From positions 1 through 8,368 of the forward strand of contig JAPPEF010000081.1 of the NCBI GenBank assembly GCA_028875335.1: 8,368 bases of DNA, in the 5' to 3' direction. The position numbers and the translations under genes were made by a program. The notes below the pieces were generated by a model. That model ran no database searches. It had not been told where the DNA came from and worked only from the letters and a program-made list of their open reading frames with translations. Position 1 is the stretch's first letter. Each line of letters begins with the position of its first letter. The DNA is from Gemmatimonadota bacterium (GTDB taxonomy: Bacteria > Latescibacterota > UBA2968 > UBA8231). Shown piece by piece: positions 1 to 6,642 of this stretch.

Positions 1-2
1 CC

Positions 3-173
3 CGCGAGGGCATCGAGCGCGTCCAGGTCCAGCTCGAACCCGGCGACCTCTACTTTTTCTTTACCGAAAACATCCACGAGGTGCCCGCTGTCGTCGGCGA
101 TCAGCCCCGTGCGGTGCTGGCCATCTTCTTTGCCATGTCCCCGGACGACGACGAGATCTACGTCTGGTCTTGA
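3..173 (+). CDS. 2OG-Fe(II) oxygenase-like protein, C-terminal fragment
   Basis: This is the last 56 codons of a gene whose 5' part lies outside the window; it ends at a TGA. The visible tail has the layout of the C-terminal half of a 2-oxoglutarate/Fe(II) dioxygenase jelly roll. A PGDLYFF strand (visible residues 13-19) is followed by His25 in ENIHEVPAV, then by Arg36 in QPRAVLAIFF. In this superfamily such a His is the distal iron ligand, and an Arg about ten residues later binds the 2OG carboxylate. The protein ends in an acidic DDDE stretch and YVWS. The proximal HxD motif would be upstream, so activity cannot be judged. It could also be a cupin-fold protein outside the oxygenases, but the His-x10-Arg spacing favours an oxygenase. 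It is the first of three Fe/2OG-type sequences in the window. Confidence 0.6.
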   Translation, partial: REGIERVQVQLEPGDLYFFFTENIHEVPAVVGDQPRAVLAIFFAMSPDDDEIYVWS

Positions 174-182
174 TCGGCTCTA

Positions 183-220
183 CGCCTAAGAAGTGATCTG
201 CTTCACCGCGCCTTTAGGTG
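183..220 (+). terminator. possible hairpin after the oxygenase fragment
   Basis: Bases 183-189 can pair with 214-220 (CCTAA/TTAGG core with one G-U pair). Directly inside, 190-193 (GAAG) can pair with 201-204 (CTTC), leaving a small loop and a bulge on the 3' side. It lies 10 bp after the TGA at 173. There is no following T-run, so it is not a canonical intrinsic terminator. It may be a weak structure or chance pairing. Confidence 0.22.
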
Positions 221-255
221 TGACAAATCCCTGGCGGCCCTCGCCTATGAAGTCC

Positions 256-261
256 TATACT
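256..261 (+). promoter_or_regulatory. possible -10 box for the PQQ dehydrogenase gene
   Basis: TATACT matches the sigma-70 -10 consensus at five of six positions and sits 32 bp before the ATG at 294, in the only A+T-rich patch of this 120-bp gap. No good -35 hexamer lies 16-18 bp upstream. The nearest, GTGACA at 220-225, is too far away. An extra-factor or extended promoter is possible, and so is coincidence. Confidence 0.2.
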
Positions 262-293
262 ATCGCTATATCGCATCCACGAGGAGATACGCC

Positions 294-2246
294 ATGACTC
301 TGCTCCTTGCCCTTGCCCTGTTCGCTTCACCGTTGCTGGCCGATTCCACCGGTGAGTGGCGCTCGTACGGCGCGACCGCGGCCAGCACCAAATACGCCCC
401 CTTCGACCAAATCGACGCCACCAATTTCGCCCAGCTAGAAATCGCCTGGACCTGGGCCTCGGCCGACCAGCCCATTCTCGACGCCCATCCAGAAATCTGG
501 ACCATGGTCTCCGAGGGCACGCCGCTCCAAGTCGGCGACAGACTCTACGTCAGCACCTCGCTCAACCTAGTTGTCGCACTCGACGCTACGAGTGGTAAAA
601 CAATCTGGACTTACGACCCAGGCACCTGGAGGTCGGGCACGCCAGCCAACGTCGGCCTAGTCCACCGCGGCGTCTCCTATTGGGAGGACGGCGACGACCG
701 GCGCATCATCTTTGGCACCGGCGACGCCTATCTCATCGCCCTCAATGCCGATACTGGCCAACCCATCCAGAGCTTTGGCGACAACGGCCGCGTCGATTTG
801 ACCAAGGGCTTGCGCCGACCAATCGAACGCGAACTCTACGCGGTCACTTCGCCGCCGGTCATCTGCGGCGACATCGCCATCGTCGGCGCGGTGGTCCTCG
901 ACGCTTTTGCCGTTGGTCGCCCGCCCGACGAGACCATGCCCCCAGGCGATGTGCGCGGCTTCGATGTGCGCACCGGTGCCCAAAAGTGGGTATTTGAAAC
1001 CATCCCACAGGAAGGTGCCTTCGGCAACGAGACCTGGGAAGACGGCTCGTGGAAAAACACCGGCAACACTAACGTCTGGACCCTAATGAGCGCCGACCCC
1101 GAATTGGGCTACGTCTATTTGCCGGTGAGCACCCCGACTAACGATTACTATGGCGGGCACCGTCCCGGAGACAACCTCTTCGCCGAGAGCCTCGTCTGCC
1201 TCGACGCCGCTACGGGCGAGCGCGTCTGGCACTTCCAGACCGCCCACCACGGGATGTGGGACTACGATCTGCCGGCCGCGCCCAACCTCGTCGATATCAA
1301 CGTCGGAGGCCGGGAAATCAAAGCCGTGGCCCAAGTCACCAAACAAGGCTTCTGCTTCGTCTTCGACCGCCAAACAGGCGAGCCAATCTGGCCCATCGAG
1401 GAAAAACCCGTACCGCAATCCGACATCCCCGGCGAAAAGTCCTCGCCCACCCAACCCATTCCCAGCAAACCAGCCGCCTTCGAGCGCCAAGGCCTGACAG
1501 AGGACGACCTGATCGACTTTACGCCGACTCTGCACCAGATGGCCAAGACCATCGCCGACGACTACAGCTACGGCCCGCTCTACATAGCGCAGACGATGGA
1601 GAGCATGGATAAGAAGGGGACGATCCTCGTTCCCGGCATTATCGGCGGAGCTAGCTGGGCCGGTGCTGCCGTCGATCCCCACAAAGGCATAATCTACATT
1701 CCCTCTTATACGTTCCCAGCCGTGCTGACCCTGACCAAAGCCACCGAGCCCAACGCCCCTTTCCACTATACCGGCGGGGTAGAATTTGGTCCCGACGGCC
1801 CGCGCGGCCTGCCCTTGCTCAAGCCGCCCTACGGTCGGATCACGGCCATTGACCTCAACACCGGCGAACACCGCTGGCAGGTCCCCGTGGGCGAGGGCCC
1901 GCGCGATCATCCTAGCCTTGCCCATCTCGACTTGCCGCCCTTGGGCTGGGCACAGCGCAACTTCCCCATCATCACCGAGAGCTTGCTCTTCGCCGCGACG
2001 CAGGCGCAGTGGGACGTGGTCAACAACTCGCCCCGAGGCAACGCCGTCGAGGTCAAAATCAATCCCAATGCGCCCTATCTTTGGGCCTTCGACCCGGACG
2101 ACGGCGCGCTGATGGGCAAAGTCGAGCTGCCGCGCAACGCCTCGGGCCAGCCCATCACCTATATGGCCGGCGGCAAGCAATACATCGCCATCCCCACCGG
2201 CGGGGCCGACCAGCCAGCCGAGTTGGTGGCGCTGAGCTTGCCTTGA
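294..2246 (+). CDS. secreted PQQ-dependent dehydrogenase (quinoprotein, glucose dehydrogenase-like)
   Basis: A 650-aa protein with a signal peptide (hydrophobic residues 3-15, likely cleavage near LLADS at 14-18), so it should act in the periplasm. The mature part opens with EWRSYGATAASTKYAPFDQI, the usual start of PQQ enzymes, and continues as a beta-propeller. Tryptophan-docking-type repeats with the pattern LDxxTGxxxW recur near residues 96-105, 150-159, 222-232, 303-312, 357-366 and 518-528; a weaker copy near 598-608 has lost the Trp. HHGMWDYDLPAAP (318-330), GWAQRNFPI (551-559) and ITYMAGGKQYIAIPTGG (621-637) are typical of the membrane glucose dehydrogenase/quinoprotein branch. It should oxidise a sugar or alcohol with PQQ and pass electrons to the respiratory chain. 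There is no CxxCH haem motif and no adjacent Cys pair; its three Cys (191, 302, 354) are isolated. It is therefore unlike cytochrome-fused alcohol or methanol dehydrogenases, and it also lacks the N-terminal membrane domain of Gcd. The ATG has a GAGGAG ribosome site at 281-286, 7 nt upstream. The substrate is unknown. Confidence 0.9.
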   Translation: MTLLLALALFASPLLADSTGEWRSYGATAASTKYAPFDQIDATNFAQLEIAWTWASADQPILDAHPEIWTMVSEGTPLQVGDRLYVSTSLNLVVALDATSGKTIWTYDPGTWRSGTPANVGLVHRGVSYWEDGDDRRIIFGTGDAYLIALNADTGQPIQSFGDNGRVDLTKGLRRPIERELYAVTSPPVICGDIAIVGAVVLDAFAVGRPPDETMPPGDVRGFDVRTGAQKWVFETIPQEGAFGNETWEDGSWKNTGNTNVWTLMSADPELGYVYLPVSTPTNDYYGGHRPGDNLFAESLVCLDAATGERVWHFQTAHHGMWDYDLPAAPNLVDINVGGREIKAVAQVTKQGFCFVFDRQTGEPIWPIEEKPVPQSDIPGEKSSPTQPIPSKPAAFERQGLTEDDLIDFTPTLHQMAKTIADDYSYGPLYIAQTMESMDKKGTILVPGIIGGASWAGAAVDPHKGIIYIPSYTFPAVLTLTKATEPNAPFHYTGGVEFGPDGPRGLPLLKPPYGRITAIDLNTGEHRWQVPVGEGPRDHPSLAHLDLPPLGWAQRNFPIITESLLFAATQAQWDVVNNSPRGNAVEVKINPNAPYLWAFDPDDGALMGKVELPRNASGQPITYMAGGKQYIAIPTGGADQPAELVALSLP

Positions 2247-2265
2247 TAACGGAAGGAGTGTGCGC

Positions 2266-2363
2266 ATGAATTTCCGCTTCCGTCTCGATGCCTCTCTCTG
2301 ACCGACTTAGAATCCTTCTACCAAGACGGATTCTCCGTCATGCCCCGGGTACTCATTTGGTAA
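2266..2363 (+). pseudogene. phytanoyl-CoA dioxygenase (PhyH) N-terminal remnant, frameshifted
   Basis: A ribosome site (GGAAGGAG, 2251-2258) and an ATG at 2266 lie 19 bp after the PQQ dehydrogenase stop. The frame reads only MNFRFRLDASL before a TGA at 2299. One base back, from 2298, the sequence reads LTDLESFYQDGFSVMPRVL and two more residues before a TAA at 2361. This matches the start of the intact PhyH protein downstream (MNSLFRR..., then LDSFHQDGYIFYPDVL). From ATG to the shared CCAAGACGG block the distance is 64 nt here and 65 nt in the intact gene, which is what a single-base deletion would give. The break falls at a CT repeat (2292-2299), a site prone to slippage. Homology stops after about 95 nt, so everything downstream in this copy is missing. 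It could alternatively be a short leader peptide or a sequencing error plus truncation, but the second stop and the lost body argue for decay. Confidence 0.6.
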
Positions 2364-2409
2364 GCACTGGCCATCTCCGTCGCCGCTTTAGTGCTCTCCA
2401 TCCATTTCA

Positions 2410-3690
2410 ATGAACTTTTTCCGCGGCTTCTCGCTCAACGCAACCTGCTCCTTTCTGGTCTTTTCTTTGGGCTTTGTGAACTCGGTCCTGCTGGCCGATC
2501 AGCTAGGACCGGAGCACTATGGCACCCTAAGGCTATGGGCCGCGCTTGTCATGCTAGGTGTCCTGTTCTTAGGAGAGTGGCTCAGTAAGGGGAATATTTA
2601 CGTCGTGGGACGCGAGCGAGAGCGGGAGGCCGCGATCAACCACACCTTGTTGTACTGCCTCGTCTTGGGTGCCCTCCTGTTGCTGACGGCCCCTTTTAGC
2701 TTGGCACTCGCAAAGGTCTTCGTGCCCCATATTACCTTGGTCCAATGGGTCTTGGGCGTTTGCGTGATTGCGTTCACCGTGCTGCAAAGAGCGGGTTTGT
2801 CCGTCTTCTTAGGTGAAGATCGGCTCAAGCCCTACGCACTGCTGCCCGTAGTCTTCATCGCCATTTATCTCGGCGGCAATCTAGTCCTTTCCCAGCTAGG
2901 GTATCTCGAGTTGGAACGGGTGATGGGGGTGTGGGTAGGAGCAGTAGGAATAACGGGCTTGGCGATTTTTGCCCTATTCCTGTACCGGAGATTTCGCTTT
3001 CGGTGGGGAGGGCGACGCGTACTCGGGCAAATGCTTCGCATTGGTTCGCGTGGCGAGGTCTGCTTGATACTCATGTTTTTGCTGCTCAAGAGCGACCTCT
3101 TTTTAATAGAGCGCTTTTTGGGCGAGAAGGCGGTCGGCGTGTATGGGGTAGCGACGAACTTTACGGACATGGTGCAGCGCGTTGCCAACATTGCCTCGGT
3201 CATCCTGCTCGCCAAAATAGTGCGCGGGCAAGACGACACGCGGCTTTCTTTGGGCGTGGGCCAAGGTATCTTTGTCTTCTCCCTGCTCTCGGCAGTTGTC
3301 TTGATCTTCGGCGGACGCTTACTGCTGAGTGTTTTCTTTCCCTTGTATCCAGATGCCTACGATCCTCTTATTTGGCTGCTGCCCGGCATGTTGTTCTTGG
3401 GCTTCGGGGCCGTGTTCAACGCCAAGCTAATGGGCGAAGGCTACCCCTCCATGACCCTTTGGGCACCAAGCATTGCTCTGGCGACCAACGTGGCCCTGAA
3501 TCTATGGTTGATCCCCAAGCTCGGGCTGCGGGGTGCCGCCTTATCAACTTCGCTCGCGTATGCGGTGTGGGGAGTACTAACAGCCTCTTATTACTTGCGT
3601 CTAAACCGGCTGGGCTGGCGGGCTGGCTTCACTCCGCCCTCTTTTGGGCAAGAGCAAAAGCCGACGACACCCTCAAAGGAATCGCCATGA
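2410..3690 (+). CDS. polysaccharide/oligosaccharide flippase-like membrane protein (Wzx/MATE-like)
   Basis: A 426-aa, very hydrophobic protein with about 12 predicted membrane helices. Family landmarks of the polysaccharide biosynthesis/lipid-linked oligosaccharide flippases are visible. LGPEHYGTLRLW (32-43) follows the first helix; KSDLFLIERFLG (227-238) with VGVYGVATNFTDMVQRV (242-258) forms the mid-protein motif; NLWLIPKLGLRGAALSTSLA (364-383) is the typical C-terminal helix pair. The length is near the family norm (400-500). Its expected role is moving a lipid-linked glycan across the inner membrane. No glycosyltransferases lie beside it, so its glycan is unknown. The ATG at 2410 is the first start after an in-frame TAG at 2389, and no convincing Shine-Dalgarno precedes it, so initiation may be weak or coupled. 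The stop overlaps the next ATG by 4 bp. Codon choice looks more mixed (more TTG, TTT, GTA, less C-ending) than in the flanking genes, which may reflect membrane composition or transfer. Confidence 0.85.
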   Translation: MNFFRGFSLNATCSFLVFSLGFVNSVLLADQLGPEHYGTLRLWAALVMLGVLFLGEWLSKGNIYVVGREREREAAINHTLLYCLVLGALLLLTAPFSLALAKVFVPHITLVQWVLGVCVIAFTVLQRAGLSVFLGEDRLKPYALLPVVFIAIYLGGNLVLSQLGYLELERVMGVWVGAVGITGLAIFALFLYRRFRFRWGGRRVLGQMLRIGSRGEVCLILMFLLLKSDLFLIERFLGEKAVGVYGVATNFTDMVQRVANIASVILLAKIVRGQDDTRLSLGVGQGIFVFSLLSAVVLIFGGRLLLSVFFPLYPDAYDPLIWLLPGMLFLGFGAVFNAKLMGEGYPSMTLWAPSIALATNVALNLWLIPKLGLRGAALSTSLAYAVWGVLTASYYLRLNRLGWRAGFTPPSFGQEQKPTTPSKESP

Positions 3691-4505
3691 ACTCACTATT
3701 TCGCCGCCAAGCACCCTCTGCAGCCGATTTGGACTCCTTCCACCAAGACGGCTACATCTTCTACCCAGACGTACTCAAAGACGAGGCACGGCGCAGCCTA
3801 ACCAACGAAATCCTCGGTCTCGACTCGGTGCGCGGCTACCTCGACGCCTTGGACGAGAAATCCGCCGCGCCCCAGTCCTATTTCGTCCGCCCTTGGAACG
3901 ACCGCGGCCCGTGCGGCGACCACCTCATCGACGATCCTTTTGTCATCGCGCTGCTGCAAGCCACCATCGGCCCCAACTACCACTTCTGCCACTCCGCCCT
4001 CAACCTCGCCCCACGCGGCATAGGCCCCATTCCCTTTCACCAAGACCACCACCACTGGAAGCACGAAAACCCCGTCAACCTCGCCGAGCGCGACAAGTAC
4101 TACATTCAACTTCTCTACTATCCCAATGGCTTCACACTCGGCGACCGCAACCTCAAGGTCATTCCCGGCAGCCACCTCGTCGCTCCGACCGCAGAGGCCA
4201 CGCCTGAACGCATGCTGGCCGGGGCATACGACGCAGAAGCTGGGCGCGAGCTAAAAGAGGTTCGGCTCGCAGTGCCTCCGGGCAGCATGGTCTATATCAA
4301 CGCTCGGATTTTCCACGCTGTCGAGGCCAAACCCGCGGACTCTCCCCAACCCTATCGCATCTTCAACATCGACATCTTCAAAGAAGCCGGGCCGCCGCAT
4401 CGCTATACGCAGGAGATCCCGCCCGAGTGGATTGCACGCGCCAGTCCCCAACGCAAAAAACTCTTTCTCCGCGAGCCTTATACTGAGGGATGCTGGGCGG
4501 CCTGA
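3687..4505 (+). CDS. phytanoyl-CoA dioxygenase (PhyH) family protein
   Basis: A 272-aa cytoplasmic Fe(II)/2-oxoglutarate dioxygenase of the PhyH family. The N-terminus LDSFHQDGYIFYPDVL (15-30) is the family signature. The iron triad is visible as His118 and Asp120 in IPFHQDHHHW and His210 in NARIFHAVE. Arg224 in QPYRIFNID would bind the 2OG carboxylate. NLKVIPGSHL (155-164) is the usual strand before the second half. All catalytic ligands are present, so an active hydroxylase is expected; the substrate is unknown, since bacterial members act on many small molecules. The start at 3687 is chosen because the family alignment begins there and AAAGGA (3675-3680) sits 6 nt upstream. Longer readings in this frame run over the flippase in another frame. 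The ATG overlaps the flippase stop (ATGA), implying co-transcription and possible translational coupling. Confidence 0.88.
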   Translation: MNSLFRRQAPSAADLDSFHQDGYIFYPDVLKDEARRSLTNEILGLDSVRGYLDALDEKSAAPQSYFVRPWNDRGPCGDHLIDDPFVIALLQATIGPNYHFCHSALNLAPRGIGPIPFHQDHHHWKHENPVNLAERDKYYIQLLYYPNGFTLGDRNLKVIPGSHLVAPTAEATPERMLAGAYDAEAGRELKEVRLAVPPGSMVYINARIFHAVEAKPADSPQPYRIFNIDIFKEAGPPHRYTQEIPPEWIARASPQRKKLFLREPYTEGCWAA

Positions 4506-4522
4506 GCGCTTTTCGGTTCGGC

Positions 4523-4552
4523 ATGGCAGTACTCGACTCAAAACATTACAAT
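4523..4552 (+). promoter_or_regulatory. candidate sigma-70 promoter for the oxidoreductase-like gene
   Basis: The 108-bp gap after the PhyH gene holds ATGGCA (4523-4528, four of six -35 positions) and TACAAT (4547-4552, five of six -10 positions), separated by 18 bp. Transcription would start near 4559, giving a leader of about 55 nt before the ATG at 4614. The match is ordinary and could be chance, but the gap is A+T-richer than the genes around it. Confidence 0.35.
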
Positions 4553-4613
4553 ACCACCATCCACTGTCTTCAACATACAGCAGCAAGTCCGTTTTCATTA
4601 TAGGAGCTTTGCC

Positions 4614-5789
4614 ATGAGAGTAGCCGCCATCGCCACCATCTACCATCCCAAATCCCATGCCGACGTCATTGCCACCAAGTTTATGAAGGGCATGTCCACA
4701 GACGAGGGCCTGATGCCCCCGGAAGTAGACCTAGTATCCCTGTACATCGACCATGTACTGGAAAACGATATTGGCGTAGGCTTGGCCCAAGAGTACGGGG
4801 TACCCATCTATCCCAGCATCCGCCGCGCCCTGCACGCTGGTGCCGACCGACTCAATGTAGATGCGGTGCTACTCATCGGTGAGCACGGCGACTACCCCTG
4901 GAACGAGCGGAGCCGCCACATGTACCCGCGCCGCTATTTCTTCGAGCAAATCGCCGGCGTCTTTGCCGAGAGCGGCCGCTCGGTGCCCGTGTTTTCAGAT
5001 AAGCATTTTGCGTATGACTTTAGGGACGCTCAGTGGATGTGGGATCGGGCTGAAGAACTGGACATCCCGCTGATGGCCGGATCGTCGCTACCCCTGTCTT
5101 GGCGCTCGCCTTGGCTGGAGCATCCCAAGGAGGCGTCCATTGAAGAAGCCCTGTCCATCGGCTACGGCGGCATCGAGGCTTATGGATACCACGCCTTAGA
5201 GACTTTGCAGTGCATGGTCGAGCGACGCAGCAGCGGCGAACAGGGGGTGGCGTGGGTGCAGTGCCTCGAAGGGGACGACGTGTGGCGCGCCCGCGACGAG
5301 GGGCTGTGGTCTGGGGAACTGGCCGAGGCCGCTTGCGCTGCCATCGCCCAAAAACCGGATGGGTCGATGGAGGAACATGCCAAAGAGCCGGCCGTTTTCC
5401 TCATGGAGCACGGCGACGGCTTGCGCACGGCGACGTTGATGCTCAGCGGCTATGTCAGCGACTTCGCCTATGCCGCTCGGACAGGAGGGCAGGTGCAGGC
5501 CACGGAGTTCTACTTGCAGAACGAGGGGCCGTTTGCCCATTTCGGCTATCTGTGTCGCAACATCCAGCAGTTTTTCAAAACGGGTCAAGCCCCGTACCCG
5601 CCCGAGCGCACCTTGCTGACGACCGGGGTTATTGACGCAGCGATGAATTCGCGCCACGAAGGGCATCGCCGCGTCGAGACGCCTTACCTAGACATCGCGT
5701 ACCAGTCCTACGACCAGATGCCGCAGCGGCCACAGGGGACGCGGCCCAGCGGGGCCTGCATCGATCCGCAGTCGCCCGACATTCTGTAG
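4614..5789 (+). CDS. conserved protein, divergent Gfo/Idh/MocA-type oxidoreductase-like
   Basis: A 391-aa soluble protein with no signal peptide. The ribosome site AGGAG (4602-4606) lies 7 nt before the ATG. Its plan resembles Gfo/Idh/MocA proteins: an N-terminal alpha/beta half starting with a beta strand (VAAIATIY, 3-10), a region naming a second partner sequence (YPSIRRALHAG, 66-76; VDAVLLIGEHGDYP, 82-95), then a mixed C-terminal half ending with APYPPERTLLTTGVIDAA (326-343), where sugar dehydrogenases of this class carry a similar helix. Other strong blocks are FSDKHFAYDF (127-136), AGSSLPLSWR (155-164) and YHALETLQCMVERR (192-205). From memory, similar proteins of unknown function occur in Planctomycetes and related bacteria, often labelled hypothetical or oxidoreductase. 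The GxGxxG nucleotide loop is not evident after strand 1, so NAD(P) binding and enzymatic activity are unproven. It converges on the DoxX gene with a 3-bp gap. Confidence 0.6.
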   Translation: MRVAAIATIYHPKSHADVIATKFMKGMSTDEGLMPPEVDLVSLYIDHVLENDIGVGLAQEYGVPIYPSIRRALHAGADRLNVDAVLLIGEHGDYPWNERSRHMYPRRYFFEQIAGVFAESGRSVPVFSDKHFAYDFRDAQWMWDRAEELDIPLMAGSSLPLSWRSPWLEHPKEASIEEALSIGYGGIEAYGYHALETLQCMVERRSSGEQGVAWVQCLEGDDVWRARDEGLWSGELAEAACAAIAQKPDGSMEEHAKEPAVFLMEHGDGLRTATLMLSGYVSDFAYAARTGGQVQATEFYLQNEGPFAHFGYLCRNIQQFFKTGQAPYPPERTLLTTGVIDAAMNSRHEGHRRVETPYLDIAYQSYDQMPQRPQGTRPSGACIDPQSPDIL

Positions 5790-5792
5790 GAC

Positions 5793-6224
5793 TTAGTGTG
5801 CGCCGCGCCGGAAGAAGGCGTCGAGAGAATAGCGTCCCCCGCCCGTTAGAAACAACGTGGCAAAGGGGAAAAAATACAATACAGCTAATTCCTTTTTCGC
5901 CCACGGATCGTCCCCGTGTATGATAAGCGCGGCCACTGCCATGGTGACCATGAGCGGCACGGCAGCCCAGCGGGTGGCGAATCCCAAAATCACCGCTAGG
6001 GCGCAAAACGCTTCGGCACCGGTAGCCAAGGCCATGCTCAGCGGCGATCCGACGCCCAAGGGATCGGGAAACGAGGAGGAACGCTCCGCAAAACTGGTCA
6101 ATTTACCCCAGCCGTGGGCGAACAACATCATGCCGCCGACGGACACTCTTAACAGCAATAGCCCCAGTGAATAGCCAATGCCGCCCGAGGGCGGCGGGCC
6201 GAACAACAGTCTTCTTAGGATCAT
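5793..6224 (-). CDS. DoxX family membrane protein
   Basis: A 143-aa inner-membrane protein with four predicted helices (about residues 18-36, 60-81, 84-103 and 112-128). LLRVSVGGMMLFAHGWGKL (24-42) is the characteristic first-helix segment of the DoxX family. DDPWAKKELAVLYFFPFATL (105-124) corresponds to the family's last helix region. The length is typical. Family members are tied loosely to respiratory or thiol/redox processes, but most have no defined role. The start at 6224 has AAGGAG on the minus strand (+ strand 6230-6235), 5 nt upstream. It lies 25 bp downstream of the cupin gene on the same strand and was probably transcribed with it. Its stop codon is 3 bp from that of the convergent oxidoreductase-like gene. 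Confidence 0.85.
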   Translation of the reverse strand: MILRRLLFGPPPSGGIGYSLGLLLLRVSVGGMMLFAHGWGKLTSFAERSSSFPDPLGVGSPLSMALATGAEAFCALAVILGFATRWAAVPLMVTMAVAALIIHGDDPWAKKELAVLYFFPFATLFLTGGGRYSLDAFFRRGAH

Positions 6225-6249
6225 ATTCGCTCCTTGGATTTAGTCGGTT

Positions 6250-6564
6250 TCAGTCTTTCAATTCGACGATAATATTCCGCCACGACCCTTCGCCGACGTT
6301 AAACGCCTCGTGTATCGCCTCCCCTTCGACCTCGCTGAACCGCACATCCCCATCCTTCATATCACTAGCCTCCCTGCGGTTTCCTTCTGCATCAGCCGCC
6401 TGCAACCGGCCGTCGCCAATAACTACGTATAGGTAGTCGTGCTCGTGCCGATGCAGGCCCGTGCTCTCGCCTGGTGCCAACCGCAGATCCCAAACCCGCA
6501 CCCGATCATTCTCAAAGAGCAACTGCGTTCCCACCTCTGGCGAAATGGTTTTGTTTGCTTCCAT
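6250..6564 (-). CDS. small cupin-domain protein
   Basis: A 104-aa single-domain cupin. Motif 1 is PGESTGLHRHEHDYLYVVIG (31-50) with His38 and His40. Motif 2 is centred on IHEAFN (84-89) with His85 and Asn89. The position where many metal-binding cupins carry Glu in motif 1 holds Asp43/Tyr44, so the metal set would be three His plus perhaps Asp or water. A recurrent N-terminal block is GTQLLFENDRVRVWDLRL (12-29). No catalytic role can be assigned; such proteins may bind a small ligand or act as isomerases or dioxygenases. It has a very strong ribosome site: the minus strand reads AAAAGGAGGAGG (+ strand 6568-6579) 3 nt before the ATG. It is the first gene of a likely two-gene unit with DoxX, and divergent from the secreted protein gene. 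Confidence 0.85.
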   Translation of the reverse strand: MEANKTISPEVGTQLLFENDRVRVWDLRLAPGESTGLHRHEHDYLYVVIGDGRLQAADAEGNRREASDMKDGDVRFSEVEGEAIHEAFNVGEGSWRNIIVELKD

Positions 6565-6585
6565 AATCCTCCTCCTTTTGCGCCC

Positions 6586-6614
6586 AAGATATATTTAGAG
6601 TTACCTGCTCACAA
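6586..6614 (-). promoter_or_regulatory. candidate promoter for the cupin-DoxX unit in the divergent region
   Basis: On the minus strand TTGTGA (+ strand 6609-6614, four of six -35 positions) is followed after 17 bp by TATCTT (+ strand 6586-6591, four of six -10 positions). An overlapping TATATC at + strand 6588-6593 gives 15-bp spacing. The A+T-rich stretch 6586-6600 stands out in GC-rich DNA. On the + strand it also contains TATATT (6590-6595), a possible -10 for the divergent gene, but with no good -35. The 78-bp gap may serve both directions. Confidence 0.3.
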
Positions 6615-6642
6615 CCCCACGCCTTGGAATAGGCTGTCCACA

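Noticed and set aside
1083..2267. 394-codon open frame on the minus strand
   Set aside because: It lies entirely opposite the well-supported PQQ dehydrogenase; long antisense frames are common in GC-rich DNA with C-ending codons, and the sequence shows no family motif.
2391..2588. 65-codon frame starting at GTG
   Set aside because: It overlaps the flippase start in another frame, with no ribosome site or recognisable content.
2931..3686. Upstream extension of the PhyH frame
   Set aside because: It overlaps the flippase in another frame and lacks motifs. PhyH homology and the AAAGGA ribosome site begin at 3687.
6439..6642. Upstream extension of the secreted protein frame
   Set aside because: It would be antisense to the cupin gene, and a good signal peptide starts at 6643.
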